From assembly GCA_021234155.1 (NCBI GenBank), contig JAJEKV010000054.1:6059962-6123961 (forward strand): a stretch of 64,000 nt of DNA. The letters are read 5' to 3'. Every line of letters starts with the position of its first letter. Within the stretch, counting starts at the first letter, position 1. The position numbers and the translations under genes are program-made. Below are positions 1-9,835 of this stretch, piece after piece. Origin of the DNA: Isoetes taiwanensis (Eukaryota > Streptophyta > Lycopodiopsida > Isoetales > Isoetaceae). Under the pieces are notes generated by a model. The model saw only the letters and a program-made list of their open reading frames with translations, was not told where the DNA came from and searched no databases.

Positions 1-436
1 CAGGAGAGGTGGAATCCTTGATGGAGATGTGATAGTCGATATTCCACCAATGTTATTAGGTGATTCAACATATCCGAGTAGAAGGTTCTTAATAAAGATC
101 TTTCCAGATGGTATAGGGTTTTTTGGCAGTTTAACAAGAGGGTTTGCAGGGCCGAGTATGTGTAAAGAATGATTTTGGAATTGTAAACGAGAAATTCAGG
201 ATCTTTAAGGCTTTGCTTATTCATGTTGGCAGGGCAGCCAAGATCGTTCATGCCACATGTGTCCTATAGAACTTCTGCATAATAAAAGCTTCGGAATGGA
301 GATCTTGCGCTTAGAAGCTGACTTGCTAGATACAAACTATTATGGGACTGAAGAAATGAACGTGAAGATGAAGAAGAAAGGACACTTGATCGGACATGTC
401 ATCTACCGAAATAGGGACGGCAGAAATATAGCTTGA
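1..436 (+). pseudogene. PIF/Harbinger transposase, 3' part (copy I)
   Basis: The plus strand encodes the C-terminal half of a Harbinger DDE transposase. The motif LLGDSTYP near 50-75 matches the second catalytic Asp region of the family. A run reading VKNDFGIV followed by KFRIFKALL (about 165-225) matches the family's V-E-x-x-FG-x-hK-x-RF-x-hL block, but with Lys where the third catalytic acid is expected. The His-Asn of the terminal ACxxLHN signature is hit by a stop near 269. Reading requires frame changes. It is a dead copy, truncated here only by the window edge. Confidence 0.75.
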
Positions 437-439
437 CTG

Positions 440-1433
440 GTATTGAAATGTTTCTAGATTTTTGGAATTTGAGATCACTACTTTGATTCATTCATTCAAT
501 CTTCATTCATTCATTGTCACAATCTGAAATGCCAGGTTGCATATAATTACTTGATTCTAAACCATTTATATTTTAATATAACTGCTTTCCCATTGGTGGA
601 ACAACTGTTTTGCTTCAATTCAATTGCAGTTGCATATATTTTAATTCTCTTGTGAAATTTTTCTGCAGTATAGATGTAGATGATTGGTTGAGACTGCATG
701 TGAAAACTTTATTCAAGTCAGATAAATGATTTTGGAGATACAAACATTTGAGTAAAAGTTCAATTTTGGTTAATGGAAGTCAACTCTGCTTATACATAAT
801 GTTCATTTCCAGTAGTTGAGTATGAGAATGAAATTGGTTATATATAAGAGTGTGATCTATTGTGAATGCAAGTTCAATAAGAAACTAATACTCCCAGCAA
901 CTGTACATGGATAGGTATTCTGCAGTTTTAAAACAACAATATTTGGCATAAAACATTCGCAGAAAAACAAAAGTTTATTTATATGAACGAATTCTGTTAC
1001 AGAAAATAAGCTCAATAAGAGCATTACAGCATTGTTATTCTTATCGAACCGAAATGTTACACTACTTTCTGTTATCTATTGTGTGAAAGAGCGTACAATG
1101 TTCTAAATCTTTGAGATACTTGCATAACATTCCTAGGAAATTACTTGTAAGTTAAAACTTGTGTCAATCTTCATTACAGCAAACTTAAATCGACTTATAG
1201 ACACATAACAAACATATTTAGCAAGCTATTAGACAGAAAACAAGATATAAGTGAAACTAGAGAAAACGGGAGTTGAAAAGCACTGATTTAAGCACAGGTT
1301 TCATATATTAACAAATCATATGGTGACAAAAAGATTATATTTTGCAGGTCCAATTCTAAGAGGCCAGTAGGCAGTTTCATATCTCAGATTTACACAAAAA
1401 ATCTTCACAAAGAGAGGGGGGGGGAAGGGAGAA
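440..1433. other. Non-coding flank of the Harbinger copy
   Basis: This AT-rich stretch has no convincing coding potential. It contains a TTCATTCATTCA-type simple repeat near 487-520, and a run of G near 1,416-1,424 that varies in length between copies. The same stretch recurs at about 11,244-12,237 and 44,065-45,051. Confidence 0.6.
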
Positions 1434-1754
1434 GGGTAAAAGCATGTTAAGGTGTACCACTTTTGGAACCAGCAAAAGTACATACACTAGGTACTTCAGA
1501 ACTGGGTACTTTCTCATTTTTCTTTTCATTAAAACTAGTACAAAAGTTCAAAATAAAAGTCAAGGACGTGTTTCTATTCAAAGTTAAGACAAATATAATG
1601 CTATTGAAGACCAAAATATATGTAGAAGTTATAAAATGTACCTTTTATTGACATATTACACAAGTACCCAGTACCCAGACCTGGGTACCTTTTTAGGTAC
1701 TTTTTTGGTCACTAAATAATACTTTTTAAGGGACACCCTAACATGCTTTTACCC
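1434..1754. mobile_element. MITE-like inverted-repeat element (copy I)
   Basis: This is a 321-bp non-coding element. Its left end GGGTAAAAGCATGTTA and the reverse complement of its right end agree over about 22 bp with one mismatch and then drift. It is flanked by AGAA on both sides (1,430-1,433 and 1,755-1,758). Copy III has the empty site with AGAA once at 45,052-45,055, which proves a discrete insertion or precise excision. It carries internal GGTAC-rich inverted repeats. No transposase is encoded, and its superfamily cannot be assigned from the ends alone. The 62-codon frame inside it has no coding support. Confidence 0.85.
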
Positions 1755-2095
1755 AGAAGTGAATTCTCTTAGTTAGCCAACTAGAATACTATTTCTAGAG
1801 AACAAGGAGCCAAGGAGTCAGCCAGGGCAGTTTTCACACGATACAACTGGTATTTTCACCTCCCAAAGGCATCATCTTTTATGATGCTTCACATGCACGA
1901 GCTCTACATGAGTCCTCTGTTGGAAAGGTCTCAATTGCCCATGGACTAGTAGCCCAGAATCACCCTCTGACTAACACTAGCATGCAAACTCCTATGTTGG
2001 AGCTCTTCAAGCTCGACATACTCCACCATTAAGGAGCTTGAGATTGGAACTAACAATATCTTAGAAAACTTAGAATAGTACCTTAGGAATTGACA

Positions 2096-3186
2096 CTAGT
2101 TTGTCTGTTTTGAAACAGCAAGCTTCGCAATCTCAAGAAGAGTGTCGTTTGTTATCTGGCAAATGCTCTCTATTATGGTAGCCATTAATTGAGCAATTTT
2201 TAAACTATTTGCTGACCTCATTGTATCCAATTTCCTGATCAACTCATGCTTCTCGACAGATTCTTTCCTCATGAAATCAAGCTTTGTTTTCTCATTCTCC
2301 CCAAAAGTAGTAGCCACATTTGAAATCCCATCTATATCTTTATCTACGTTTTTGAGACCTTTTTTTTTTGTTGGCTTATTACTAACTCTAGGATGATTGC
2401 ATGCAACAAACCTAGGACTGGTATCAGAAGGACTGTATGCACTTGGAATATCCTTACTTGAATTGTTCTCTTGACCACTTGAGTTTGTTGTTGTTTCTTT
2501 CATTAGCCACAGGGCTGATAGGAGTGTTATCTGCAATATTTATGAACTCTTCTTCCTCAAAAACTGCACTTGTTCCAATTGTCTCATAAAATGACTCAAA
2601 CATTTATGTGTTCGTGTACATTCCAGCATCCTCAAATGCCTCTGGTCCAAACTTTCCATCATTTCTTCAGGTATATCCCTTTCATTCATTACTCTATGGT
2701 TAAGATCTTCCATTATAACACACTATGGCCAATTAGATGGTTCTGCACCTGTTCTTTGGGATGCTTCTTTCTCATCCCTGAATTTTATTTGTAATTTATC
2801 CCATTTAATTCTCAATTGCCTCAGTTCTACCAGGCCGTGTACTGTGACTTGCAATTTTAGCATAATCATCTCCATTTGTTTCAAAAGAGATTAATACTTC
2901 AGGTAATTTCTCGTCTTGTTGATCCTTTTTTCATCTTCTGGGATTGCAATTTGATGCACTAGAAGGTTTAGAATGGATCTCAATAGCAACAGGTTGGAAA
3001 ATTGATCCAGTCACCCTCTTGATTTTTCTTGGAGCCATTTTCTTAGTTCTAGAGGAGACAAATGGCTTTGCAACAACTGGCAATGAGGATCTAGTGGCCT
3101 TTATCATGAACTTAAACCTGATTTATGAAGAATCAATAGAAAAACATGGCCGAAAGGAATGTGGCTATAACCTAATAATTTAACAA
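2096..3186 (-). pseudogene. Possible SANT-like accessory protein of the Harbinger element (copy I)
   Basis: The minus strand carries a 146-codon open frame (2,536 to 2,096) rich in charged residues, with a C-terminal helical stretch containing HELIRKLDTMRSANSLKIAQ. Upstream on the same strand, broken by frame changes, lie YAKIASHSTRPGRTEAI and further basic segments. PIF/Harbinger elements normally carry a second gene for a Myb/SANT-type DNA-binding protein near the transposase, and this frame converges on the transposase in every copy. I do not see the Trp pattern of a SANT domain, so the assignment rests on position and general character. Confidence 0.35.
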
Positions 3187-3368
3187 ATTCACTGAAAGAA
3201 ATGCACGGAAAACTCATTGGGTTGCCAATGGACACGAAAGGGGTGCTTGGAGGGAATAATTCGGATTTGCACTCCTTGGAGCCCACTCGCCTTGAACAGG
3301 GACAATTTTTTGTTTTTCTGTCTTATAGACCTGGTGGTCTGACAAGACCAAATAATACATTTCACTTC

Positions 3369-3409
3369 GCTTCATCTCCCTCCCTCCCTCCCTCCCCCCT
3401 CCCTTCCTT
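3369..3409 (+). repeat. CCCT microsatellite
   Basis: A run of repeated CCCT follows a pyrimidine-rich stretch. It recurs at about 14,187-14,212 and 46,708-46,735 with a different repeat number in each duplication copy. Confidence 0.85.
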
Positions 3410-3429
3410 GGCTACTGGGTTTGGATGAT

Positions 3430-4085
3430 AAAGCAAACTCAGGAATCTAAAACGACGGAGAAATGAATACCATCATTGCTCCATATAAAGTCTTAAGGGA
3501 ATTTTGTATTGTGTTGTAAGGTGCCCATCATATAGGGACGTACATGAATGCTCTTGATGTAGATGTTGTAGATATTCCTTAAAGGCCTTCGTCATTTACA
3601 AAAGTCACCATGCAAGTAACTAAGTTAAAACATATTAAGCACCAACTTAAGGACCATCTCAATTCTTAAGACAAAGAAATGCAGATGGAGACTTATTATG
3701 GACAAAAACATGAGATTAACGGCCAAAAAACAAGGCTTCATTTATCAAAATTGACAAAGCTTTCAAAGTTAAATGTGCATGTGGTGACAAATAAGAAACA
3801 ATATCGCTTTACAAGTCAAGTTATTAACATAACTAACTTCAAATCTAGAAACTTGGAAGGCTCAAGAGGACCAAATCTTACACTACGCAAGTGTTTCTGT
3901 AGACACTAATTAACATAGATTTTAAATTAAAAATTTGATTATTACTGATTCTTAGAAGCATTTCAACCAAGAGCTTACATATTTGATTAACATAGATCTC
4001 TTGCTCTAGCATTGCCTTTTTATTTTGTTACATAAATAAAATTTGAAAACTTCATTTATTTGTGAACTTATTGCGAACTTCAATT
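3430..4085. other. Spacer between accessory frame and LINE, nothing recognised
   Basis: This segment recurs in all three copies (14,236-14,891 and 46,758-47,421). The 76-codon plus-strand frame at 3,679-3,909 is intact in copies I and II but broken in copy III, and it has no recognisable motif. I do not consider it a gene. Confidence 0.5.
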
Positions 4086-4089
4086 ATTT

Positions 4090-5414
4090 GTGAACTTAAG
4101 CACGATGAGTGGACAGAAACGAATGTGTTCAAAGTCAGCTTCAGACAATTCATTTGATGGAGATGTCATAGATTGTTCGGGATCTGCTTCAGACAATTCA
4201 CTTGATGGAGATGTCGTGATGCAGCTAGTTGATCAGTTTGCGATGGTTGTCTATGATGCCGCAATCTGTGCGTAAAGCCTCAAAGAGAAGAAGGAAAGAA
4301 GGTGCGCTTGATCCACTATCATTGAAATGAATGTTCTAAGTTGGAATGTAAGGAGCCTTAAGTCCTCTCCCACAAAGAGGGCTAAAGGCACATGGGTAGC
4401 TAGGAGTCTGGCTCCATAGATCCTTTGTCCGCAAGAGTATTGTCACAGAGGTTCTGTAGGAGGCTTATTAAACATCATGGGTCATCAGCATGTCGGTTTG
4501 GCGAGCATTTATGGCAAGTCCCGTGGAGGTACTTTTATTTCGTAGTTTTTGGATACTAGGGTGGTCTTTACGACTAAGGATAAGTGGGGCAGGTGGTCAG
4601 TGATCAAGTGGAAGCAAATTTTACATGAATGGGGCATTGTTAATGTCTACACTTCTAATGTTCCCAAGAGACCTCATTGAGGGACAAGATGAAGAAATGG
4701 AGGGACAGCATTGCGTGGTTGCTTCTTGGGGATTTCAATATGGTTGAGGACACACTAAACAGGCTCAGTGGTTGCGAGATAGTTTCAGATCGTGAAAAAG
4801 AACAATGAGATAAGCTTCTGTTTGAGTGGTTTTCTTGAGATTCCAGGAGATGAAGGCTTCACCTGGACCAATGGCGCTAAAGGGGAGTTGACAGCCATAG
4901 CTAGACATGATAGGTGCTACGCCAACATACACGCGCGCCACATGCTACCTGGCCTCTTATGACTCTTTCATAACAATTTTGTACTCTAAACAATATTTGA
5001 TCACCATCCCAGATCATTAGGCACAGTGATCTCTCTTGTCACACTCGTGGAAAGACAGTTTTCAAGCTCAATTATCAATACTTGAAAGATGAAGACTTCC
5101 TATAGCTGCAAGCAGGTCTGAGAGTCAATTCCACCTTCTGCAAGTCCCATGAGCACTCTAGTTTATGTTCTTGCCAATGTCAAAGCTTTTGCAAGGTCGT
5201 GGGGTCGTGCGCATATCCAACAAGAAAGAGCCTTGTTGAGCCAAACATATGACGAGTTAGAGCTGCTAAGGACCCGGGACTCCAATTGTGTGCAAGAAGC
5301 AGAACTCGTCAGGCACTTCCAATAGTTCGAAGAACAAGATGTAAGGGCCGCCAAGCTGAAAACAGGATTCTCTTGGCTCAAGGGTGGAGATAGGTATTCA
5401 ACGGCATTCTTTAG
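4090..5414 (+). mobile_element. LINE (L1-like) 5' part: ORF1 tail, endonuclease, start of RT region (copy I)
   Basis: At 4,331 the sequence reads MNVLSWNVRSLKSS, the typical start of a plant L1-type endonuclease/reverse-transcriptase ORF. Further on come GDFNMVEDTLNRLSG (about 4,729-4,775) and EGFTWTNGAKGEL (about 4,853-4,890), matching the endonuclease GDFN and FTW blocks. Next, SWLKGGDRYSTAFF (about 5,370-5,410) matches the W-hK-x-GD-x-N-T-x-FF block that precedes RT. Several stops and shifts interrupt it. A short duplicated motif, SASDNSFDGDV/SASDNSLDGDV, lies just upstream (4,135-4,220). The LINE stops abruptly at the duplication junction. Confidence 0.8.
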
Positions 5415-5504
5415 ACCTCGGAAGATGGCATAAAACCTGCAAGCAACACAAAGAACTCTAAAAAACACCCGTGAATGGTTAGAGAAAATCAGACATGTAG
5501 CAGA
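5415..5504. other. Left edge of the duplicated unit
   Basis: This unique sequence joins the LINE to the hairpin array. It can be read in frame with the LINE for a few dozen codons, but it shows no LINE motif, so I take it as unrelated DNA joined at the breakpoint. Confidence 0.5.
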
Positions 5505-6032
5505 AAAAGAGAGCATCACCCAATAGGGTGGAGAACAGCATCACCCAACGGGTGAAGAAATATGCGTCACCCTCGAGGTGGAAATAAACACATCACCCGC
5601 AGGTGGAGATAGCATCACACATAGGGTGGAGAAAGGGTCACCAACGGGTGGATAACAATCATGTGAAAATAAATATGCGTCACCCTCGAGGTGGAAATAA
5701 ACAGCATCACCCGCAGGTGGAGAATAATGCGGCATAATGCCGAAAAAAGAAAAAACATTATTAAAGAAAACATTATTATAGCAACACCTAAGGTGGACAA
5801 CAACAAAGAATGCATGAACCAAAAAATAGATGAAAAGTCACCCATTAGACGTTAGGAACTGTAAATAAACATATATAGAAATAGAAAACAGCACCGAGAG
5901 GTGGAAAAAAGAAAAAAATAGCATCACCAACAGGTGGAGATCATCGAGCATCACCCAACGGGTGGGAAAAATATAGATAGCATCACCCGTGGGGTGGAAA
6001 ATAATTTAAGCATCACCCAATGGGTGGTCAAA
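5505..6032. repeat. Array of short hairpin-forming repeats (copy II)
   Basis: About 14 degenerate units follow the pattern AGCATCACC(C)-N3-5-(G)GGTGGA, separated by A-rich spacers of variable length. In nearly every unit the two arms CACC(C) and (G)GGTG are complementary around a loop of 3-5 bases: AATA, AAC, CTCGA, CGCA, TAA, GAGA, AACA and others. The arms are conserved while the loop and spacer vary. A second, more decayed array occupies about 27,395-27,935. Several units create the E-box sequence CAGGTG. I see no open frame that makes sense across it. Confidence 0.75.
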
Positions 6033-6197
6033 ACTGAACAAAAACATATAGACAATAGACGAACTCAAAATAACATATAAGGGCGGGTAGGGTGGAAAGC
6101 AAGGGACAAGGAAAGAGATGCTGCTATGAGAAGACGCCGATAGCGAGCCACAAGAAGGACGAGCACATATATAGCTGCTCGTCCCATCCCAGAATAA

Positions 6198-6217
6198 CGA
6201 TCCGAGGGCTCGGATCG
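6198..6217. repeat. Near-perfect short palindrome
   Basis: The arms CGATCCGAG and CTCGGATCG surround a two-base centre. A TATATA run lies about 35 bp upstream and an AT-rich stretch lies downstream. Copy III carries the same palindrome with two extra bases near 28,095-28,116. Confidence 0.7.
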
Positions 6218-6339
6218 ATGCTATTATTGCTCATAGGATCTAATAAGATTCATCTTTGTTATGTAATACACAGTGAAGATGACATCCAAATTAGTAAGGA
6301 AACGTATTATATGTATGGTATTTGGAGAGCTAAATGACC

Positions 6340-7030
6340 TAGTTGTTAAGAATATATTGGAAAGGTTCTACATTTTGTGCATTACAATAATGTTAAGAAC
6401 TGGAAATCATATTTTCCCACACATTGATGAAGAATATTGGGACTGACATGCTCTAATTATTGGCCTCTTGGATATTGTGATTCCATACAATATATATAGA
6501 GAGATAGAGCTACAATTAAGGAATGTTACTAATGTAAAACCATTAGAAAAAGCAGGTATATATATTTACATGGATTAATCATCAATATATAGTCTTTACA
6601 ATTTGTGGATTCATTTGTTCCATTTCATCTTATAAAAATAGTATCTATCTATCTATCTTATAATATAGTTGTCATAAATGTCTCCATCTTTACACCGAGA
6701 TCTGAGATCGCCTCCTCAAAGTGGTTGTCTTTGAATTTCAGCATTGTTCTCTCGCGTCCCCTGTAAAAGATTTGATTAAATGATCTATACCAAATACCAT
6801 CATGTTCACTTTCCTTGACCTTGTCATGTGTAAATTCAGCAATAAAGGCCATTCAATCGGGTGCCAGCCCCTAAAGATGATAGCGTTGTAGTAGATGGAT
6901 ACAATCATGGTTTGGGAGGCCATGTTGCTCCACTAGCCCTCGACCTCACGCTTCCTTTACCCAGTGTTTGGTATTGTTAAATGAAACTCCACTATTGAAG
7001 AAAGTGTTGACGCACATATGGAAGAGTTTG
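6340..7030. other. Non-coding stretch, nothing recognised
   Basis: This AT-rich stretch has no coding support. It contains a short TATC microsatellite at about 6,643-6,658 that is repeated at about 28,540-28,552. Confidence 0.5.
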
Positions 7031-7033
7031 AAT

Positions 7034-7175
7034 CAGAGATCAAGTTCCATATCCTTTTCACCACATTTTGTCTTTGCTTTCGACATCAATGGCTAGTGGC
7101 AAATCAGAGATCAAGTTCCATATCCTTGTCACCACATTTTGTGCTGCCCGACATCAATGGCTAGTGGCAAATAAA
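7034..7175. repeat. 71-bp tandem duplication
   Basis: The sequence from CAGAGATCAAGTTCC is present twice with a period of 71 bp (7,034 and 7,105), ending in GGCTAGTGGCAAAT each time. Copy III has the same pair near 28,925-29,070, so the duplication is older than the segmental copies. Confidence 0.8.
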
Positions 7176-7414
7176 GGCCACTCGAAAAACATTGGACGCA
7201 TGAAAGAATCCTTTCAAGAACATTATAGTTTTGGGCTGATAACCAACAACTGATCACGCAATTCAATGAGATGTAGCAACAACTCAAAGGATCATTCATG
7301 AATTGCAAATTGTTGAAAATAACAATGTCATATTGAAAACCACCCTCAAGAATCTGATGTGAATGAATCTATTGACTTGTTTGCCCCTTAGACTACCACA
7401 TGCAATTAAGATGC

Positions 7415-7789
7415 TCAAAAAAGTAACTTTATTTGGTTTTTCCACGACTCTTGCATCTCATCAAAATGATCCATAGCCAGAATTGCTTTATTATTTCCAA
7501 TGTATCCTGAAATTATTGCATTCCAGGAGATAACATCATTATTTCGCGATCTAATAGCATCACATTCATTTAGGCTGCCAAATCTAGTATACATATCAAT
7601 AAGGGAATTCCCTACGAGAACATGAGGATCTAGACTATGATTCATCATATGCTCATAAATGAGTCCACCTTGCACCATGGATCGCACGCTCTCAAAATGT
7701 CTAGAAATGTGACTTTGTCTAGTTTTATTTCCTACGAATAGAGCTAAAAAAAATTGCCATGCCACACATACACAATCAGAACTTTTCAA
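7415..7789 (-). pseudogene. PPR protein fragment (copy II)
   Basis: The minus-strand frame contains DPHVLVGNSLIDMYTRFGSL followed by DVISWNAIISGYIGNNKAI and a DEM-x-ES end. This is the alternating L/P/S repeat pattern of plant PLS-class pentatricopeptide repeat proteins, which bind organellar RNA. Only about two repeats survive, with no targeting peptide and no E or DYW tail. A few residues are missing where the first motif runs into the second, where an A-x-x-vF segment would be expected. It is a captured or relic piece, also present in copy III. Confidence 0.8.
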
Positions 7790-7799
7790 ATAATAATAT

Positions 7800-8069
7800 A
7801 TTTATATTCCAACACATACATAACGAGAATGATATAATATGTCTCAAATATCCAACTTCTTGCATAAAGAATCTACTCTTGGACTTGTTAACAAACATCA
7901 CCTAATTAGACACCAATGGTAATAATCTGTTGGTGCATGTGCCTTCCTGTTTGAGCTTAGAGCTAAATGTGCATGCTATAGGACTTGCAAGATAGACACA
8001 TCTATCATTTACTTTATTCCATGTCGAAATTTTCTATGCTTGATTCGGGGTGCTTACCTTTGAGAAGGA
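7800..8069. other. Non-coding stretch, nothing recognised
   Basis: There is no open frame of note. It is repeated almost unchanged at 29,699-29,968, up to the gypsy B insertion point. Confidence 0.5.
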
Positions 8070-8366
8070 TTGCATGACACCAATATATTGGGACTTATAA
8101 GAAGCCTTATTAGCCCTCTAATAAACATCACAATAGATCCAAACAGACGAATTAGATTATCAACTAAGGTAGAAATAAAGAACACTGCAAGCTATGAGGA
8201 TACAAAAAATGATCCTTCTAAGATGAGCAAGAACACTCCAAGCTCAAAATTCCAGCCTCGACCCCAACCAAGAGTCTCAAACTCCAATGCTATAACTAAC
8301 CAAAACCTAGAAAATGATTTAGCCAACCAAAAACTCTTACAAGAAGAATTAAAGTTGAGCAATTAG
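8070..8366 (+). pseudogene. Unrecognised 98-codon frame, split by gypsy B in the other copy
   Basis: This open frame has a Ser/Pro/Asn/Gln-rich second half (contains SSKFQPRPQPRVSNSNAI) and no motif I recognise. In copy III the matching sequence is divided by gypsy B, and the right half (40,924-41,190) also has a one-base loss. It could be a fragment of a retroelement capsid region or of a captured host gene. Nothing shows that it is expressed. Confidence 0.25.
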
Positions 8367-8499
8367 TGGCAAGGCATGAGTTCCAGAGGATATCAGAAAA
8401 AGTCAGCAAAGGAGTTAGTTTATGAAGAAAGGGAATCAAGTTTTGCATTGAAGAAAGAGTAGAAGGAGTCTACAGAGTCAAAGGTATAGTGATCAACTG

Positions 8500-9180
8500 T
8501 CAGCTCAACAGCTTCATCAAGCAGGAATCAAGGTATTCAGTATCATTTAGTAGCAGCAAGGATCCATAAAGATCTGCCAGAAGTCTGTGAGTGTAGTACA
8601 ACTCTCTGTATCTTGTGAATTGCCCCTCTAACATATAGTAATGATACACGAAGACAAAGCCAAACATGCAATAGGCTTGGACAACCTCTCTGCAGAACAA
8701 TCTAACCCAATCTGGTTTTTTGTCCAAACCTTCCTGATCCATACTAAACTTCTCCATCAAATCATTTAAATCCATATCTTCACCCTTCCTTATGAAACTG
8801 TCCTCCAGATCCCCAACATTTCTCTTAGACAGATTCAGATAAGCTATCAAGATCAAGAAAAACAGAATTAGAATCAATGACATTCAAATTAGAAACAAAT
8901 AAGTCAAAAGAGCCCTTAAAAGCACCAATAGAATTCCACTTCCTGTCATATTTATCTGCATGAGGTGTTGGAAGTTCTTCTTCTTTGCCTTCAAAAAAAG
9001 GAAGTATTCTTAACAAAGCTTCATGCCTTGGCCACGTTTTGATCACAATAGTTGAATTCTATGATCATTGAAGCTATCAATTAGGGCAATCTTCTTATTA
9101 GAAGGTATCATCAGAGGTATCTTTGCAACTTTCTCTTTGTTTTTTTGCACAACAAACTAGCACAGTGTATCATTGTTTTG
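8500..9180 (-). pseudogene. Unrecognised degenerate protein-coding region (copy II)
   Basis: The minus strand reads as protein through several frames: KVAKIPLMIPSNKKIALIDS (about 9,140-9,080), then KYDRKWNSIGAFKGSFDLF (about 8,965-8,905), then DWVRLFCREVVQAYCMFGF and YYTHRLLADLYGSLLLLND (about 8,712-8,530). The composition is that of a real folded protein. The shift between the last two frames at about 8,855-8,845 is present in both copies, so it is an old lesion or a lost splice junction. I do not recognise the family. A captured host gene fragment is the simplest guess. Confidence 0.4.
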
Positions 9181-9199
9181 ACATCCATGTTTCATGAGA

Positions 9200-9835
9200 T
9201 ACATAGTTTTGGTGCCAGATTGTTCGAAAACATGGCCAGCAAACGCTTAGAAATTTGGGAATTGGAATTGGTGGTTCTAGTTCAATAGTGGTTTTAAGGA
9301 TAACCATGTGCATGTAGAAATCTGGACGAGGGGTTATCCTCTACTTATGCCATTTTTATACAAGAGAGGGGGGTGAACAAAACTTTTGAGTGATTGAACA
9401 GAGCATTTATACTCGATGATGGAAGATTGAAAAGTGACCTCCGCCATTAATGGATCTCTTTAAGGTTGGCCACATGCATCTAAACTCTTTGTCTATCGTG
9501 CTATATAGCGAGAGACAAAAATTATACAGTATACCTCGAGAGAAAATGGGAGACAAGCTTATCTCGAGGTCTAACAACTCTTGTTTGGAGCCAAATTAGG
9601 ACTGTTAAGCTAAATTTTTTCCCTCCATTTCGATTCTGGTAAGTCTTCTCATATGGGATTTTTCGTTCTTGAAGCATTCTTCAAAACTTAGGATATGGGA
9701 TATTTTGAGTTTTTTGAAGATTGTTCTTGGTACCATAGTTTAGGGTTCTTACATCCCATTTTAGGCCGGATTTCATAGAAATCCATTGATAACATCCTTG
9801 CCCTATTAAAACATTACTGACAACAGTATTTGAAC
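9200..9835. other. 5' flank of the Harbinger transposase
   Basis: This is non-coding. It contains a TATA-like CTATATAGC at 9,501-9,509 and the inverted pair CCTCGAGA/TCTCGAGG at about 9,533-9,569, roughly 270-340 bp before the first Met of the transposase frame. These could be remains of the element's promoter. Terminal inverted repeats of the Harbinger element itself were not found. Confidence 0.35.

Larger units (their letters stand above)
1..5414. repeat. Segmental duplication copy I (partial, cut by window start)
   Basis: This is the tail of a roughly 10.8-kb tandemly duplicated unit. Its first bases match 10,811 onward in copy II and about 43,625 onward in copy III over kilobases, in the same order and orientation. 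It holds the 3' end of a Harbinger transposase, a MITE, a minus-strand accessory reading frame and the 5' part of a LINE. It ends at the sequence ctttag at 5,414, where copy II begins with acctcgg. The same switch occurs at 27,298, whereas after 48,711 the LINE simply carries on, which defines the unit edge. That the window starts at this phase of the unit is accidental. Confidence 0.9.

Noticed and set aside
1463-1651. A 62-codon frame as a small gene
   Set aside because: It lies wholly inside the inverted-repeat element and is not kept in the second copy.
5505-6032. CRISPR-like regularly spaced repeats
   Set aside because: The units are degenerate, spacers are short, A-rich and not unique, and this is plant nuclear DNA. 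A hairpin minisatellite fits better.
7034-7175. hAT or other transposase fragment
   Set aside because: Only a 71-bp duplication is clear; the translated text has no transposase motif.
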